Shown one piece after another: positions 10,015-19,184 of a stretch of DNA of 64,000 nucleotides. Within the stretch, counting starts at the first letter, position 1; each line of letters opens with the position of its first letter. The notes beneath the pieces were generated by a model. The model did no database searches. It saw only the letters and a list, made by a program, of their open reading frames with translations, and had not been told where the DNA came from. The position numbers and the translations under genes were made by a program. This DNA is from Biomaibacter acetigenes (lineage in GTDB: Bacteria; Bacillota; Thermosediminibacteria; Thermosediminibacterales; Tepidanaerobacteraceae), in NCBI RefSeq assembly GCF_003691585.1, contig NZ_CP033169.1, forward strand, positions 868,001-932,000, read 5' to 3'.

Positions 10015-10481
10015 TTAACAAATATTTAACACTGTCTGCAAGGATAAAACAGGAATTGTCAGAAATAAATTTGAGCATTGAACGGGCAAAAAAAGCATGG
10101 GAAAAAGCTCATATTCAATCAGATTCGTTATTTTTAGATAGTGTTGCTTTAAATCTTCATGATTTTTATGGAGGGCTTGAGCGAATTTTCGAACTGATAG
10201 CGGAAAGTCTTGATGGAGTAAAACCTGTAGGAGCAAACTGGCATCAGGAATTACTCCGACAAATTACTGTCGAAATACCTAAAATAAGGCCCGCGGTCAT
10301 AGATGTCGATTTAAGAAAAGAGCTGGATGATTACAGGGCATTCCGGCATATAGTGAGAAATGTTTATGCTCATAATTTTCTTCCTGAAAAAATGAAACCT
10401 TTAGTAGAAAAAATAGATGATATTTACAGCAAACTCAAGGAACAGCTGGAAAAGTTCTGTAATTTTTTGGAGAACATATAA
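10011..10481 (+). CDS. HepT-like HEPN ribonuclease toxin
   Basis: All-helical HEPN-fold protein of 156 residues, translationally coupled to the MNT gene. The HEPN active-site motif RX4H appears as RNVYAH. The following residues are NF, so the Tyr of the classical RX4HXY motif, which the antitoxin AMPylates in studied pairs, is not at that place. ATG 10011 has a strong AAGGAGGGG eight bases upstream. RNA cleavage as the toxic activity is inferred from the family. Confidence 0.78.
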   Translation: MINKYLTLSARIKQELSEINLSIERAKKAWEKAHIQSDSLFLDSVALNLHDFYGGLERIFELIAESLDGVKPVGANWHQELLRQITVEIPKIRPAVIDVDLRKELDDYRAFRHIVRNVYAHNFLPEKMKPLVEKIDDIYSKLKEQLEKFCNFLENI

Positions 10482-10612
10482 AATCCATTGCCAGAAAGAC
10501 TGGATATGCTATTTTTCTTATTTCAAAGGATGACCTTGATCCTTTTTTTAATCTTCTTTCTAAGAATGTACCTAAACAATATAAAAATGTTCGGAATATG
10601 AGGAAATCTTAA
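10478..10612 (+). pseudogene. C-terminal fragment of an unidentified protein
   Basis: A reading frame with plausible amino-acid usage (ARKTGYAIFLISKDDLDPFF, then KNVPKQYKNVRNMRKS and a stop at 10610) begins inside the HEPN stop region with no start codon or ribosome-binding site. It reads like the tail of a larger lost gene. The family was not recognised. Confidence 0.35.
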
Positions 10613-11419
10613 ACTCATTTGAAGTTATACCATCTTAATCTTCTAATCATAATCTGATAAGATATTTATCTTGTAATGGATATAATTGATAATCTAATAC
10701 ATTAGATATTATCCTACTAACTGATAGTTTTGGAACATTTTACAAAAAAGTGTTCACTCCCACCCTATTGCCTTCTTTCTGCTCATACCATAGATGTAAT
10801 ATAAGAGTATTCCGGAGGTTTTTCAAGAAAGATAAACAATGTATGTCTTGCCTCTTTGCTTTCGGCATTATGCATTACCCCTCCATAAACTTTATTACCT
10901 ATCTAGAGCATACTACATTTTTTGAAAAAGTCCTATGATATATACGGGATATAATATTAATAGGAATATATTAACAAAAGATATTAACGAATATAGAAAT
11001 GAACCAATATCACAGAAATCCGATGGAAGCTGGTAAAATAAATAGTAAAGGTAGTGTTAACCCTCATTACCCTTTAATATGCGTCGCTTTTAGCAGCAGC
11101 TCAAGAAACGTAAGAAAAACAACTTATGCATTAAATGTTGTTAAAAAGAGTCATATATTGAGCGAAATCTAATTTAATCAAACTAAAAACAATTTATTGA
11201 AGTAATATAAATGACAATAACAATAAATTATTGTCTCAATCAATTCGAAAATAATATTAGATAGATATACGAATCCGGACTATCCGATTATATATTATAT
11301 ATTAAAATAAACTCCTAGGTGTTTCGGCATCCTGGAGTGATGGATGCAAATATTTTATGGAAGGTTTGAAGTACGGTTCAAATTAAATGGTGAAGCTATG
11401 TACATAAAGGATGGTGAAA
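10613..11419. other. AT-rich gap without a convincing gene
   Basis: About 800 bases of strongly AT-rich DNA between the HEPN gene and rmlA. Short open frames on both strands lack ribosome-binding sites and recognisable domains. GAACATTTT/AAAAGTGTTC (about 10733-10756) form an imperfect inverted repeat, and ACTCCTAGG/CCTGGAGT (about 11311-11338) another about 80 bases before rmlA. No insertion sequence could be identified. Confidence 0.5.
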
Positions 11420-12190
11420 ATGAAAGGAGTTATATTGGCAGGGGGAACAGGCTCGAGACTATTTCCTTTGACAAAAGTTACAAATAAGCATTTACTTCCG
11501 GTAGGGAAATACCCAATGATTTATTACCCCATATACAAATTAATCGAAGCCGGTATACGTGAAATACTTATTGTTACAGGAAAAGAACATATGGGGAGTG
11601 TGGTAAACCTACTGGGCAGTGGGTATGAATTCGGAGTAGAATTTACATATAAAATTCAGGATCAGCCAGGTGGTATTGCCCAGGCGCTGGGATTAGCAGA
11701 ACACTTTGTAAATGGTGACAGATGCGTGGTCATTTTAGGTGATAATATTTTTGAAGATAATATAAGACCATATGTTGATAATTTCAAAAAACAACTAAAT
11801 GGCGCTAAGATTTTATTAAAACAAGTGCCTGATCCCCACAGATTCGGAGTGGCTGAATTAGTAGAGGATAAAATTGTGTCCATTGAGGAGAAACCCAAAA
11901 ATCCTAAAAGTAATTACTGCGTAACAGGCATTTACATGTATGACAGTAAAGTATTTGATATAATTAAAACATTAAAACCTTCCGGTAGGGGAGAACTTGA
12001 AATAACAGATGTCAACAATGAATATATAAAGGAAGGGATATTGACATATGACATTTTAAAAGGTCCATGGTCAGATGCGGGCACATTTGTATCTTTAAGA
12101 AGGGCTAATGAACTATCATATAACATAGAACTGAACTTTACCGAAGCTTTGAAATACGCCGCAGCAACAAGGGATATGGAGGCAGAATAA
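11420..12190 (+). CDS. rmlA: Glucose-1-phosphate thymidylyltransferase (short RmlA type)
   Basis: This enzyme makes dTDP-glucose from dTTP and glucose 1-phosphate, the first step to dTDP-L-rhamnose. The nucleotide-binding start GVILAGGTGSRLFPLT and KHLLPVGKYPMIYYP are canonical; VILGDNIFED and SIEEKPKNPKS follow. At 256 residues it is shorter than the about 290 of E. coli RmlA and lacks part of the C-terminal region. ATG 11420 has AAGGATGG upstream; ATG 11411 is also in frame. rmlC overlaps its stop by one base. Confidence 0.9.
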   Translation: MKGVILAGGTGSRLFPLTKVTNKHLLPVGKYPMIYYPIYKLIEAGIREILIVTGKEHMGSVVNLLGSGYEFGVEFTYKIQDQPGGIAQALGLAEHFVNGDRCVVILGDNIFEDNIRPYVDNFKKQLNGAKILLKQVPDPHRFGVAELVEDKIVSIEEKPKNPKSNYCVTGIYMYDSKVFDIIKTLKPSGRGELEITDVNNEYIKEGILTYDILKGPWSDAGTFVSLRRANELSYNIELNFTEALKYAAATRDMEAE

Positions 12191-12654
12191 TGGGTGAACT
12201 GATTGAGGGTGTTCAAATAAAAAATCTTATTAAGCATGTTGACGACAGAGGATTTTTCATGGAAATACTGCGGGATGATGACAATCTTTTAAAGAGGTTT
12301 GGACAAGCATCAATGTCCTTTACATATCCTGGCGTAATAAAAGCATTTCATTATCATAAATTGCAGGATGATTTATGGTTTTTCCCCAAAGGCAATGCCC
12401 AGGTGGTGTTATATGATTTGAGAGAAGATTCGCCTACAAGGGGAATGACCAATGTATTTTATATGGGTGAAAACAATCCCATACTTCTCTTTATACCTGT
12501 AGGTGTCGCCCATGGCTATAGGGTTTTAGGCAATGAACCGGCCATAATTACATACTTTACTACAATAGCATATAACAGGGAAAACCCCGATGAATATAGG
12601 ATACCCTGGGATGACCCGGAAATAGGATTTGATTGGGCTACAAAGAACAGATGA
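12190..12654 (+). CDS. rmlC: dTDP-4-dehydrorhamnose 3,5-epimerase family protein
   Basis: Cupin-fold sugar-nucleotide epimerase, the third step of dTDP-rhamnose synthesis. Visible signatures are GVIKAFHYHKLQDDLWFF, carrying the catalytic-type His, and VPVGVAHGYRVLG. At 154 residues it is shorter than the about 180 of enteric RmlC and resembles the compact Firmicute/archaeal form. Some close homologues epimerise only one carbon, so the product could be a rhamnose isomer. Confidence 0.82.
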   Translation: MGELIEGVQIKNLIKHVDDRGFFMEILRDDDNLLKRFGQASMSFTYPGVIKAFHYHKLQDDLWFFPKGNAQVVLYDLREDSPTRGMTNVFYMGENNPILLFIPVGVAHGYRVLGNEPAIITYFTTIAYNRENPDEYRIPWDDPEIGFDWATKNR

Positions 12655-12663
12655 GGTGCAGCA

Positions 12664-13674
12664 ATGAAAATATTAGTGACAGGTGGAGCAGGCTTTATCG
12701 GCAGCAATTTTATAAGATACATGTTAAAACAGCACAAAGATTATAAAATAATAAACCTCGATAAGCTTACATACGCAGGGAATCTTGAGAATCTTAAAGA
12801 TGTAGAGGATAATCCAAATTATATTTTTATAAATGGTGACATTACCGATAAAAACCTGGTTGAAAGCCTATTTTTTTCCTATGATATCGACTACGTAATA
12901 AACTTTGCGGCAGAATCCCATGTAGATAGGAGCATAGAAGATCCGCAAATATTTCTAAAAACAAATGTTATTGGGACACAAGTTTTGCTGGATGCTTCAA
13001 AGAAAGTCAATGTTAAAAAGTTTTTGCAGGTTTCTACAGATGAGGTTTATGGCTCCTTAGGGCCAACAGGCTATTTTACAGAGCAGTCGCCGCTATCCCC
13101 AAATAGCCCATACTCTGCTAGTAAAGCATCTGCAGACTTATTGGTAAAGGCATATGCTCATACTTATGGATTGCCGGTAAATATAACCAGGTGCTCAAAC
13201 AATTACGGCCCACATCAATTTCCCGAAAAACTCATACCCCTTATGATTATCAATGCAATGAATGATAAGGATTTACCTGTATATGGCGATGGGCTAAATA
13301 TAAGGGACTGGATTTATGTAGAAGATCATTGTAGGGCTATTGATATGGTAATACATCATGGTACGGTCGGCGAGATTTATAATATTGGGGGCAATAATGA
13401 AAAGACAAACATAGATATAGTAAAATACATATTAAAAGAAATCGGCAAACCTGAATCTCTGATAAAATACGTAAAAGATCGGCCGGGCCATGACAGGCGC
13501 TATGCCATAGATTCTACTAAGATACAAGAGGAATTAGGTTGGAAGCCTTTATATGGTTTCGAAGAGGGAATGAAAAAGACAATCAAATGGTATTTAGACA
13601 ACAAAGGATGGTGGCAAAAGATAATCACCGGAGAGTACCGAGATTATTATGCAAAAATGTATGCAAACAGGTAG
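12664..13674 (+). CDS. rmlB: dTDP-glucose 4,6-dehydratase
   Basis: Extended short-chain dehydrogenase/reductase that converts dTDP-glucose to the 4-keto-6-deoxy sugar using bound NAD+. VTGGAGFIGSNFIRY is the dinucleotide-binding loop, STDEVYGSLG carries the dehydratase Asp-Glu pair, and SPYSASKASADLL holds the YxxxK dyad. At 336 residues it is full length. It lies nine bases after rmlC behind GAGGTG. Confidence 0.95.
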   Translation: MKILVTGGAGFIGSNFIRYMLKQHKDYKIINLDKLTYAGNLENLKDVEDNPNYIFINGDITDKNLVESLFFSYDIDYVINFAAESHVDRSIEDPQIFLKTNVIGTQVLLDASKKVNVKKFLQVSTDEVYGSLGPTGYFTEQSPLSPNSPYSASKASADLLVKAYAHTYGLPVNITRCSNNYGPHQFPEKLIPLMIINAMNDKDLPVYGDGLNIRDWIYVEDHCRAIDMVIHHGTVGEIYNIGGNNEKTNIDIVKYILKEIGKPESLIKYVKDRPGHDRRYAIDSTKIQEELGWKPLYGFEEGMKKTIKWYLDNKGWWQKIITGEYRDYYAKMYANR

Positions 13675-13683
13675 GTGCTTTAC

Positions 13684-14524
13684 TTGAAAGTGCTGATTAC
13701 AGGGAAAAAACGGGCAGTTGGGTTTTGACTTATATCAATTATTAAAAGGAAAGGAAGATGTTATAGCGGTCGGTAGAGATGATTTTGATGTAACCGATTT
13801 AAACAGCGCAAAAAAATTTATAAGAGAATATATGCCTGATATTGTAATACATTGTGCCGCATATACAAAAGTGGATGACAGCGAAAAACATATCGATATT
13901 GCTTACAAAGTAAATGCTATAGGTTCCGGCAATATAGCATCTATATGCAGTGATATTGGTGCAAAGATGGTATACATATCGACAGATTATGTCTTTGATG
14001 GAGAAAAATCGATGCCGTATAACGAGTTTGATATCCCGAATCCCATCAATGTTTACGGCAAAAGTAAATTGGCGGGTGAAAATATTGTAAAAGAAATACT
14101 TGACAAGCATTATATAGTTCGAACATCCTGGTTATACGGCAAAAATGGCAACAACTTCGTAAAGACGATGTTAAGATTAAGCAAGATGAAAGACGAAATA
14201 AAGGTTGTAAATGATCAACATGGTACACCTACTTATACCAAAGATTTAGCAGAAGGTATTTATTTTTTGATAAAGACAGGTGCATACGGCACATATCACA
14301 TAACAAATAGTGGTAATACCACATGGTATGGATTTGCTAAAAAAATATTTAAGTTATCAGGTATAAAGATACAAATAATGCCAATCAATTCAGAAGAATA
14401 CAATGCTCCGGCAAAAAGGCCCAAGTATTCGGTGCTTGATAATTTTATTTTAAGACATAGATTTGATTATAAATTAAGGAATTGGGAAGATGCGATAGAA
14501 GAATTTTTAATAGGGCTAGATTAG
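13684..14524 (+). CDS. rmlD: dTDP-4-dehydrorhamnose reductase (one frame break)
   Basis: Final NAD(P)H-dependent reductase of dTDP-L-rhamnose synthesis. The gene starts at TTG 13684 (AGGTAGGTG upstream) as LKVLITGKNGQLG once a run of six A (13705-13710) is read as five; the rest runs 13718-14524. The repaired product is 279 residues, the family length. Visible motifs are YISTDYVFDGE, NVYGKSKLAGE (YxxxK) and RTSWLYGKNGNNFV. The break is in the Rossmann loop and would destroy the enzyme if real; a sequencing error is more likely. Confidence 0.88.
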
Positions 14525-14565
14525 CAATACGTTATTTATATCACAATATGGAATTGGGTGAGCAA

Positions 14566-15537
14566 ATGAAAATAATATATATAAGTTCAGGATTCCCATG
14601 GCCTCATAATAATATAGATTATTCCATCATAAATGGATTTCTAAAATTAGGACAAGAAATAATAGCGGTTGATGTCAAGGAAGTATATAATAAAGAATTT
14701 TATAATGTATTAAATCAATTTCATCCGGATTTTATATTAACACTACATGGATTAAATTTAGATATCAACAAAGTTATTGAAATAAAAAATATGGGTTATA
14801 AAATAGGAGTCTGGTTGGTCGATGATCCTTATGAAATCGATAATAGCATAAAGTATGCAATAAATTATGACTACATTTTTAATACTGAAAGAAGTGTTAT
14901 AGATTTATATAAAAAATATGTAATAAATTCATATTATCTTCCATTAGGAAGCAACGAAGATGTTTTTAATAAAACTCATGATAGCAGATATTATTCTGAT
15001 ATATGTATCATTGGCTCAGCATTTCAAAGCAGATTAGATATAATCGACGAATTATATGATATTATTGTTCAATACAATGTAAAAATTATAGGTCAATGGT
15101 GGGAAAAACTCAAATGCTATGATATGATAAAAAATAAAGTTTTATCTCAAATAATAACAGATGAAGAAGCAGCGAGATATTATTCCAATTCTAAAATTAA
15201 TCTCAATATACATAGAAGTTTCGATGATAGAACATTTGATTTAAACAAGTCAAACCTTAAGGCAATTTCACCAAATAACAGGACTTTTGATATATCAGCA
15301 GCCGGGGGATTTCAAATTGTTGATTATCGAGAGGATTTAGAGAGGTTTTATAAAATAGGCGAGGAAGTAGTCGTTTATGATGGGATTGATGACTTAATAA
15401 ACAAAATTCAATATTATTTAAAACATGATGATGAAAGAACAAAGATTGCGGAGAAGGCATACCAAAGGACTTTAAAAGAACATCTCTTTACAAATAGATT
15501 AGGGAAAATGTTGGAAATAGTAAGTAAAAAGAGTTAA
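14566..15537 (+). CDS. CgeB-like glycosyltransferase
   Basis: GT-B type glycosyltransferase, 323 residues. The N-terminal half follows the DUF3880/CgeB pattern (HPDFILTLHGLNLD, GYKIGVWLVDDPYEID, DYIFNTERS); the C-terminal half has the nucleotide-sugar region NNRTFDISAAGGFQIVDYRE. CgeB-type proteins occur in spore-coat and flagellar or surface glycosylation loci. Between rmlD and the large glycosyltransferase fusion, it probably transfers rhamnose or a related sugar to flagellin. It is strongly AT-rich. ATG 14566 has GGGTGAG upstream. Confidence 0.75.
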   Translation: MKIIYISSGFPWPHNNIDYSIINGFLKLGQEIIAVDVKEVYNKEFYNVLNQFHPDFILTLHGLNLDINKVIEIKNMGYKIGVWLVDDPYEIDNSIKYAINYDYIFNTERSVIDLYKKYVINSYYLPLGSNEDVFNKTHDSRYYSDICIIGSAFQSRLDIIDELYDIIVQYNVKIIGQWWEKLKCYDMIKNKVLSQIITDEEAARYYSNSKINLNIHRSFDDRTFDLNKSNLKAISPNNRTFDISAAGGFQIVDYREDLERFYKIGEEVVVYDGIDDLINKIQYYLKHDDERTKIAEKAYQRTLKEHLFTNRLGKMLEIVSKKS

Positions 15538-15663
15538 AAATGGAGTAATAAAATAAAGTATTCTTCATCTGAAGATAAATCAAAACCAGAAGGAAAAGAA
15601 TGGAATTTGTTTAGATATATTGGATAATCGTTAAAATAAATTTTATGAGGGAGTAAAAAAGTT

Positions 15664-18600
15664 ATGATTAAAGAGTTTAGCAGTATTATTATATTGACAC
15701 ATAATCAATTGGAATATACAAAGCAGTGCCTTGAAAGTATACGACAGTATACAAATGTGCCGTATGAAATTATTGTTGTAGATAATGGTTCTACCGATGG
15801 TACTGTGGATTATCTCGATAAGCAAGAGGATATTATACTTATTAAGAATGATGAAAATTTGGGATTTGCTAAGGGATGTAACCAGGGAATCAATGTTTCT
15901 AAAGGAGAGTTTATTGTATTACTAAATAATGATACAATAGTTACAAAAAATTGGCTCAAGAATATGGTTGACTTTATGACTACCCACAAAGATGCCGGTA
16001 TTGTAGGACCTGTAACGAACAATGTTTCCGGGATGCAAAAAATAAATGTGGATCTAAAGACTATCGAAGATATTCATAAATTTGCAGATAAATATAACAG
16101 CAATAATTTAAAGTATAAGAAGACATTAAGACTTGTGGGTTTTTGCATGATGATAAGAAAGGAATTATTAGATGAAATTGGTAAATTGGATGAAAAATTT
16201 GGGATCGGGAATTTTGAGGATGATGATCTTTGTATAAGGACAATTTTAAATGATAAATTTCTTTATATATTAGAATCTACCTTTATTTATCATTACGGAA
16301 GTGTTACATTTAGAAATAATAATTTAGACTATAAAAAAATAATGGAAGAAAATATGGATTATTTTATGAAAAAATGGGGATTAAATGCAGATTATTATAG
16401 GAACTTTAATCCTTTCTTTATATCAAAAATTCCTAAAACGGTTAAACGAATACTAGATATTGGATGTGGAATGGGAGCACTAGGATTAGAATTAAAAAAT
16501 CATGGAAATGTATATGTAGATGGTATTGAGATAAATGACAAAGCTGCCCAAATAGCTTCTAAGGTTTTGGATAAGGTATACATAGGAGATGCCGAAAAGA
16601 TAATCAATGAGCTCCCAAAAGGTTATTATGATGTTGTAGCATTAGGTGATGTAATAGAACATCTTTTTAACCCGTGGGAGTTCATAAAAAAAGTAAAGAA
16701 AGTATTAAAGAAAAATGGCATTATCTTATCAAGCATTCCTAATATAAGCAATATAAGCATTATTAAAAGCCTTTTATCTGGCCAATGGGAATATGTCGAT
16801 TCGGGATTATTAGATAGGACACATATAAGATTTTTTACTTATAATTCCATTAAAAAAATGTTTGACGATGCGGGATATTATATAAAAGATGTTACTAAAT
16901 TAGTCTCAGGAATTAAATCATCGAGAGATAATACATTATTATATTATCTAGACAACATCTCAAAGATTCTAGGTTATTCCTACAATTATAAAAATGAGGG
17001 AGATGCATATCAGTATGTTATAGTTGCAGCCAAGAAAGTACCTTCCACCCTCTCCCTATGCCTCATCACAAAGGACGAGGAAAAAAACATTGCCCGGTGT
17101 ATAAATAGTGTCAAGGATATCGTGGATGAGATCGTGGTGGTAGATACTGGCTCGAAGGATAAGACGGTGGAGATAGCGGAAAGTTTTGGGGCGAAGATAA
17201 TACATGCGAAATGGGAGGATGATTTCAGCAAGGCCCGGAATATCGCTATAGAAAATGCCAAGAGTGACTGGATTCTTTTCCTTGATGCCGATGAGGAGAT
17301 AGCCAAAGAGGATGTGGGGAAAATACGGCCATTGCTCAATGATGACACCGTAGAGGCATATATATTGAAGTTTGTAAACTACGGCGGCACCAATGTTTCT
17401 AACGGTATGACCGAGATCCATTACAATTTCAGGATATTCAGGAACAATGGCAAGCTAAAATACATTTATCCCATACACGAAAATCTGAGAAACGTTAAAG
17501 ACAACAGGGTTCCTGTGTTTAAAAATGCCGATGTAACGATACTGCATTATGGTTATTTGAATGAAACGAGAATAGAGAAGAAAAAGACCGAAAGGTATAT
17601 AAACATACTGTTAAAATATCTTATGGATCATCCTAATGATAAGTTCCAGCATGGCAACCTCGCAGTAGAATATTTTAACACCGGGGATTATCATAAGGCA
17701 CTGAAGCATCTATTGATAGCGACAAAGGGCATGGATGTAAATTCATATGCCGCCACGAGGCTCTTAAGATACCTTATATCCACATATACGGCCTTGAAGG
17801 ATTATGACACGGCATTAAAGATTATAAATGATGCTAAAGCATATTATGCAGATGTGCCTGACTTTAAATTCCTCGAGGGCATGATATATATTGATCAGAA
17901 AAGATATAATAAAGCTATAGAACTGTTCAAAGAATGCCTTTCCATGGGAGAATATAAAGGTATATTTGTAACTATGGGTGGAACAGGGAGCTATAGAGCC
18001 AGGTACATGATTGGACTTTGTTATGAGAAGCTAAACCGCCTTAATGATGCTGTAAAAGAATATATGGAGCTATTGAAGGAAAATCCGAATTACCAGGAAG
18101 TGTTTATAAAGCTCTTTGATACTTTTGTGAAAAATGAAAAGCCGGAGGATGTAAATGAGTTTTTCAATAAATATGTAGATAAAAAGTCACCCATGAACTA
18201 TGTTATTTTGGCAAGGCTTTATATGAATGTTGGTAGATATGATATCGCAAAAGGATATCTTGACAGTATCAATATAGATATTGAAGGGTTGAATAACTTA
18301 AGGGGATTAGCAGATATGGGGATGAAGGATTTTGAAAATGCTATAAAACATTTTGGAATGGAATATGGCAAAGCCAGGGAAGAAGCCATTTATCATGAAG
18401 TCTTATGCCATATAATATTGAAAGATACGGATAAGGCAAAAGACCTGCTGTGGAAGATACCGGATTCGTCGGATAAGAAGCTCTATATGACGATGATAGG
18501 CGAAATGAGGGCAAAATATGATGATATCAAGGACAGTTTCTTCAATCTGCTGGATACCCTCATCAAGATAAAGGAATATGATTTATACAATGATGTTTTA

Positions 18601-18954
18601 AATCTGTATGTGGGCCGATTTGCCAGAGCGGATTATGAAAGATACGGGCAGATGATGATAAACTACGGCCTGGAGGAGCTAGCGGTGGAAGCCTATATAA
18701 AAGCTGCCGATCTAAAGAGCCGGAATCCCGAAGTCTATAGATACCTTGCCCAAAAAGCATTAGAAAAGGAACTATATGATGAGGCACTGTCTTTTGCGGC
18801 AAGAGCTTTTGAAATAGATAAGACAGATGTTGATAACTATATATTAATATATAAGATCTACAGGGTGATGGGGAAAGAAGATGATGCCGAAGAAGTAAAT
18901 ATGATGATAAAAGAGATATATCCGGAAATGGACCTCGAAGAAGTTACGGTTTAA
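15664..18954 (+). CDS. GT2 - methyltransferase - GT2 - TPR fusion glycosyltransferase (1096 aa)
   Basis: Four modules in one frame. Residues about 5-235: GT-A family 2 glycosyltransferase (SIIILTHNQLEYTKQCLESI, DNGSTDGT, NNDT). About 255-440: SAM methyltransferase (RILDIGCGMGALGLELKN). About 460-640: a second GT2 (LSLCLITKDEEKNIARCINS, VDTGSKDKT, LFLDADEEI). About 640-1090: TPR-like helical repeats. The third and fourth modules together resemble the free-standing GT2-TPR proteins found beside flagellin genes. DNA before about 17035 is AT-rich and DNA after is clearly richer in GC; the switch coincides with the start of the second GT2. Likely role: building or methylating the glycan on flagellin. 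It is immediately upstream of hag. Confidence 0.85.
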   Translation: MIKEFSSIIILTHNQLEYTKQCLESIRQYTNVPYEIIVVDNGSTDGTVDYLDKQEDIILIKNDENLGFAKGCNQGINVSKGEFIVLLNNDTIVTKNWLKNMVDFMTTHKDAGIVGPVTNNVSGMQKINVDLKTIEDIHKFADKYNSNNLKYKKTLRLVGFCMMIRKELLDEIGKLDEKFGIGNFEDDDLCIRTILNDKFLYILESTFIYHYGSVTFRNNNLDYKKIMEENMDYFMKKWGLNADYYRNFNPFFISKIPKTVKRILDIGCGMGALGLELKNHGNVYVDGIEINDKAAQIASKVLDKVYIGDAEKIINELPKGYYDVVALGDVIEHLFNPWEFIKKVKKVLKKNGIILSSIPNISNISIIKSLLSGQWEYVDSGLLDRTHIRFFTYNSIKKMFDDAGYYIKDVTKLVSGIKSSRDNTLLYYLDNISKILGYSYNYKNEGDAYQYVIVAAKKVPSTLSLCLITKDEEKNIARCINSVKDIVDEIVVVDTGSKDKTVEIAESFGAKIIHAKWEDDFSKARNIAIENAKSDWILFLDADEEIAKEDVGKIRPLLNDDTVEAYILKFVNYGGTNVSNGMTEIHYNFRIFRNNGKLKYIYPIHENLRNVKDNRVPVFKNADVTILHYGYLNETRIEKKKTERYINILLKYLMDHPNDKFQHGNLAVEYFNTGDYHKALKHLLIATKGMDVNSYAATRLLRYLISTYTALKDYDTALKIINDAKAYYADVPDFKFLEGMIYIDQKRYNKAIELFKECLSMGEYKGIFVTMGGTGSYRARYMIGLCYEKLNRLNDAVKEYMELLKENPNYQEVFIKLFDTFVKNEKPEDVNEFFNKYVDKKSPMNYVILARLYMNVGRYDIAKGYLDSINIDIEGLNNLRGLADMGMKDFENAIKHFGMEYGKAREEAIYHEVLCHIILKDTDKAKDLLWKIPDSSDKKLYMTMIGEMRAKYDDIKDSFFNLLDTLIKIKEYDLYNDVLNLYVGRFARADYERYGQMMINYGLEELAVEAYIKAADLKSRNPEVYRYLAQKALEKELYDEALSFAARAFEIDKTDVDNYILIYKIYRVMGKEDDAEEVNMMIKEIYPEMDLEEVTV

Positions 18955-19036
18955 AGCAGTTTTTCAAATTAAATATAAAAATCGATAAAATAGGTGAATA
19001 TAGAAAGTAAATTACGATATATGCAAATAATAGCAA

Positions 19037-19075
19037 TTAATGGCGAAAAGGGATGTTTTTTCGCCATTAATTTTT
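19037..19075 (+). terminator. Rho-independent terminator after the glycosylation genes
   Basis: A perfect 13-bp stem, TTAATGGCGAAAA (19037-19049) with TTTTCGCCATTAA (19058-19070), 8-nt loop, then five T. Its last bases also form the -35 element of the putative flagellin promoter. Confidence 0.88.
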
Positions 19076-19093
19076 GTGAGCATATATCGATAA
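19067..19093 (+). promoter_or_regulatory. Putative sigma-D (sigma-28) promoter of hag
   Basis: TTAA (19067-19070), 14 bases, TATCGATAA (19085-19093), close to the sigma-28 pattern TAAA-N15-GCCGATAA. The position, about 95 bases upstream of the flagellin start, leaves room for the CsrA-binding leader. Confidence 0.55.
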
Positions 19094-19143
19094 TATAAAT
19101 GAAAACAAAATTACGGGACCGGCCGGACCGAAAGATTGGTTTA

Positions 19144-19177
19144 TCCGCAGGGAAGCGGAAAAATAAATCAGGGAGGA
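19144..19177 (+). promoter_or_regulatory. Two putative CsrA-binding sites in the hag leader
   Basis: Site 1 is a hairpin with stem TCCGC (19144-19148)/GCGGA (19155-19159) presenting AGGGAA in a six-base loop, the ideal CsrA target form. Site 2 is AGGGAGGA (19170-19177), which is the hag Shine-Dalgarno. The GGA cores are 21 bases apart. B. subtilis hag has the same two-site arrangement, where CsrA blocks ribosome binding and FliW relieves it. Confidence 0.75.
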
Positions 19178-19184
19178 TAAAGAA

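Noticed and set aside
10750-10938. 62-residue frame in the AT-rich gap
   Set aside because: No ribosome-binding site, atypical composition and no recognisable domain.
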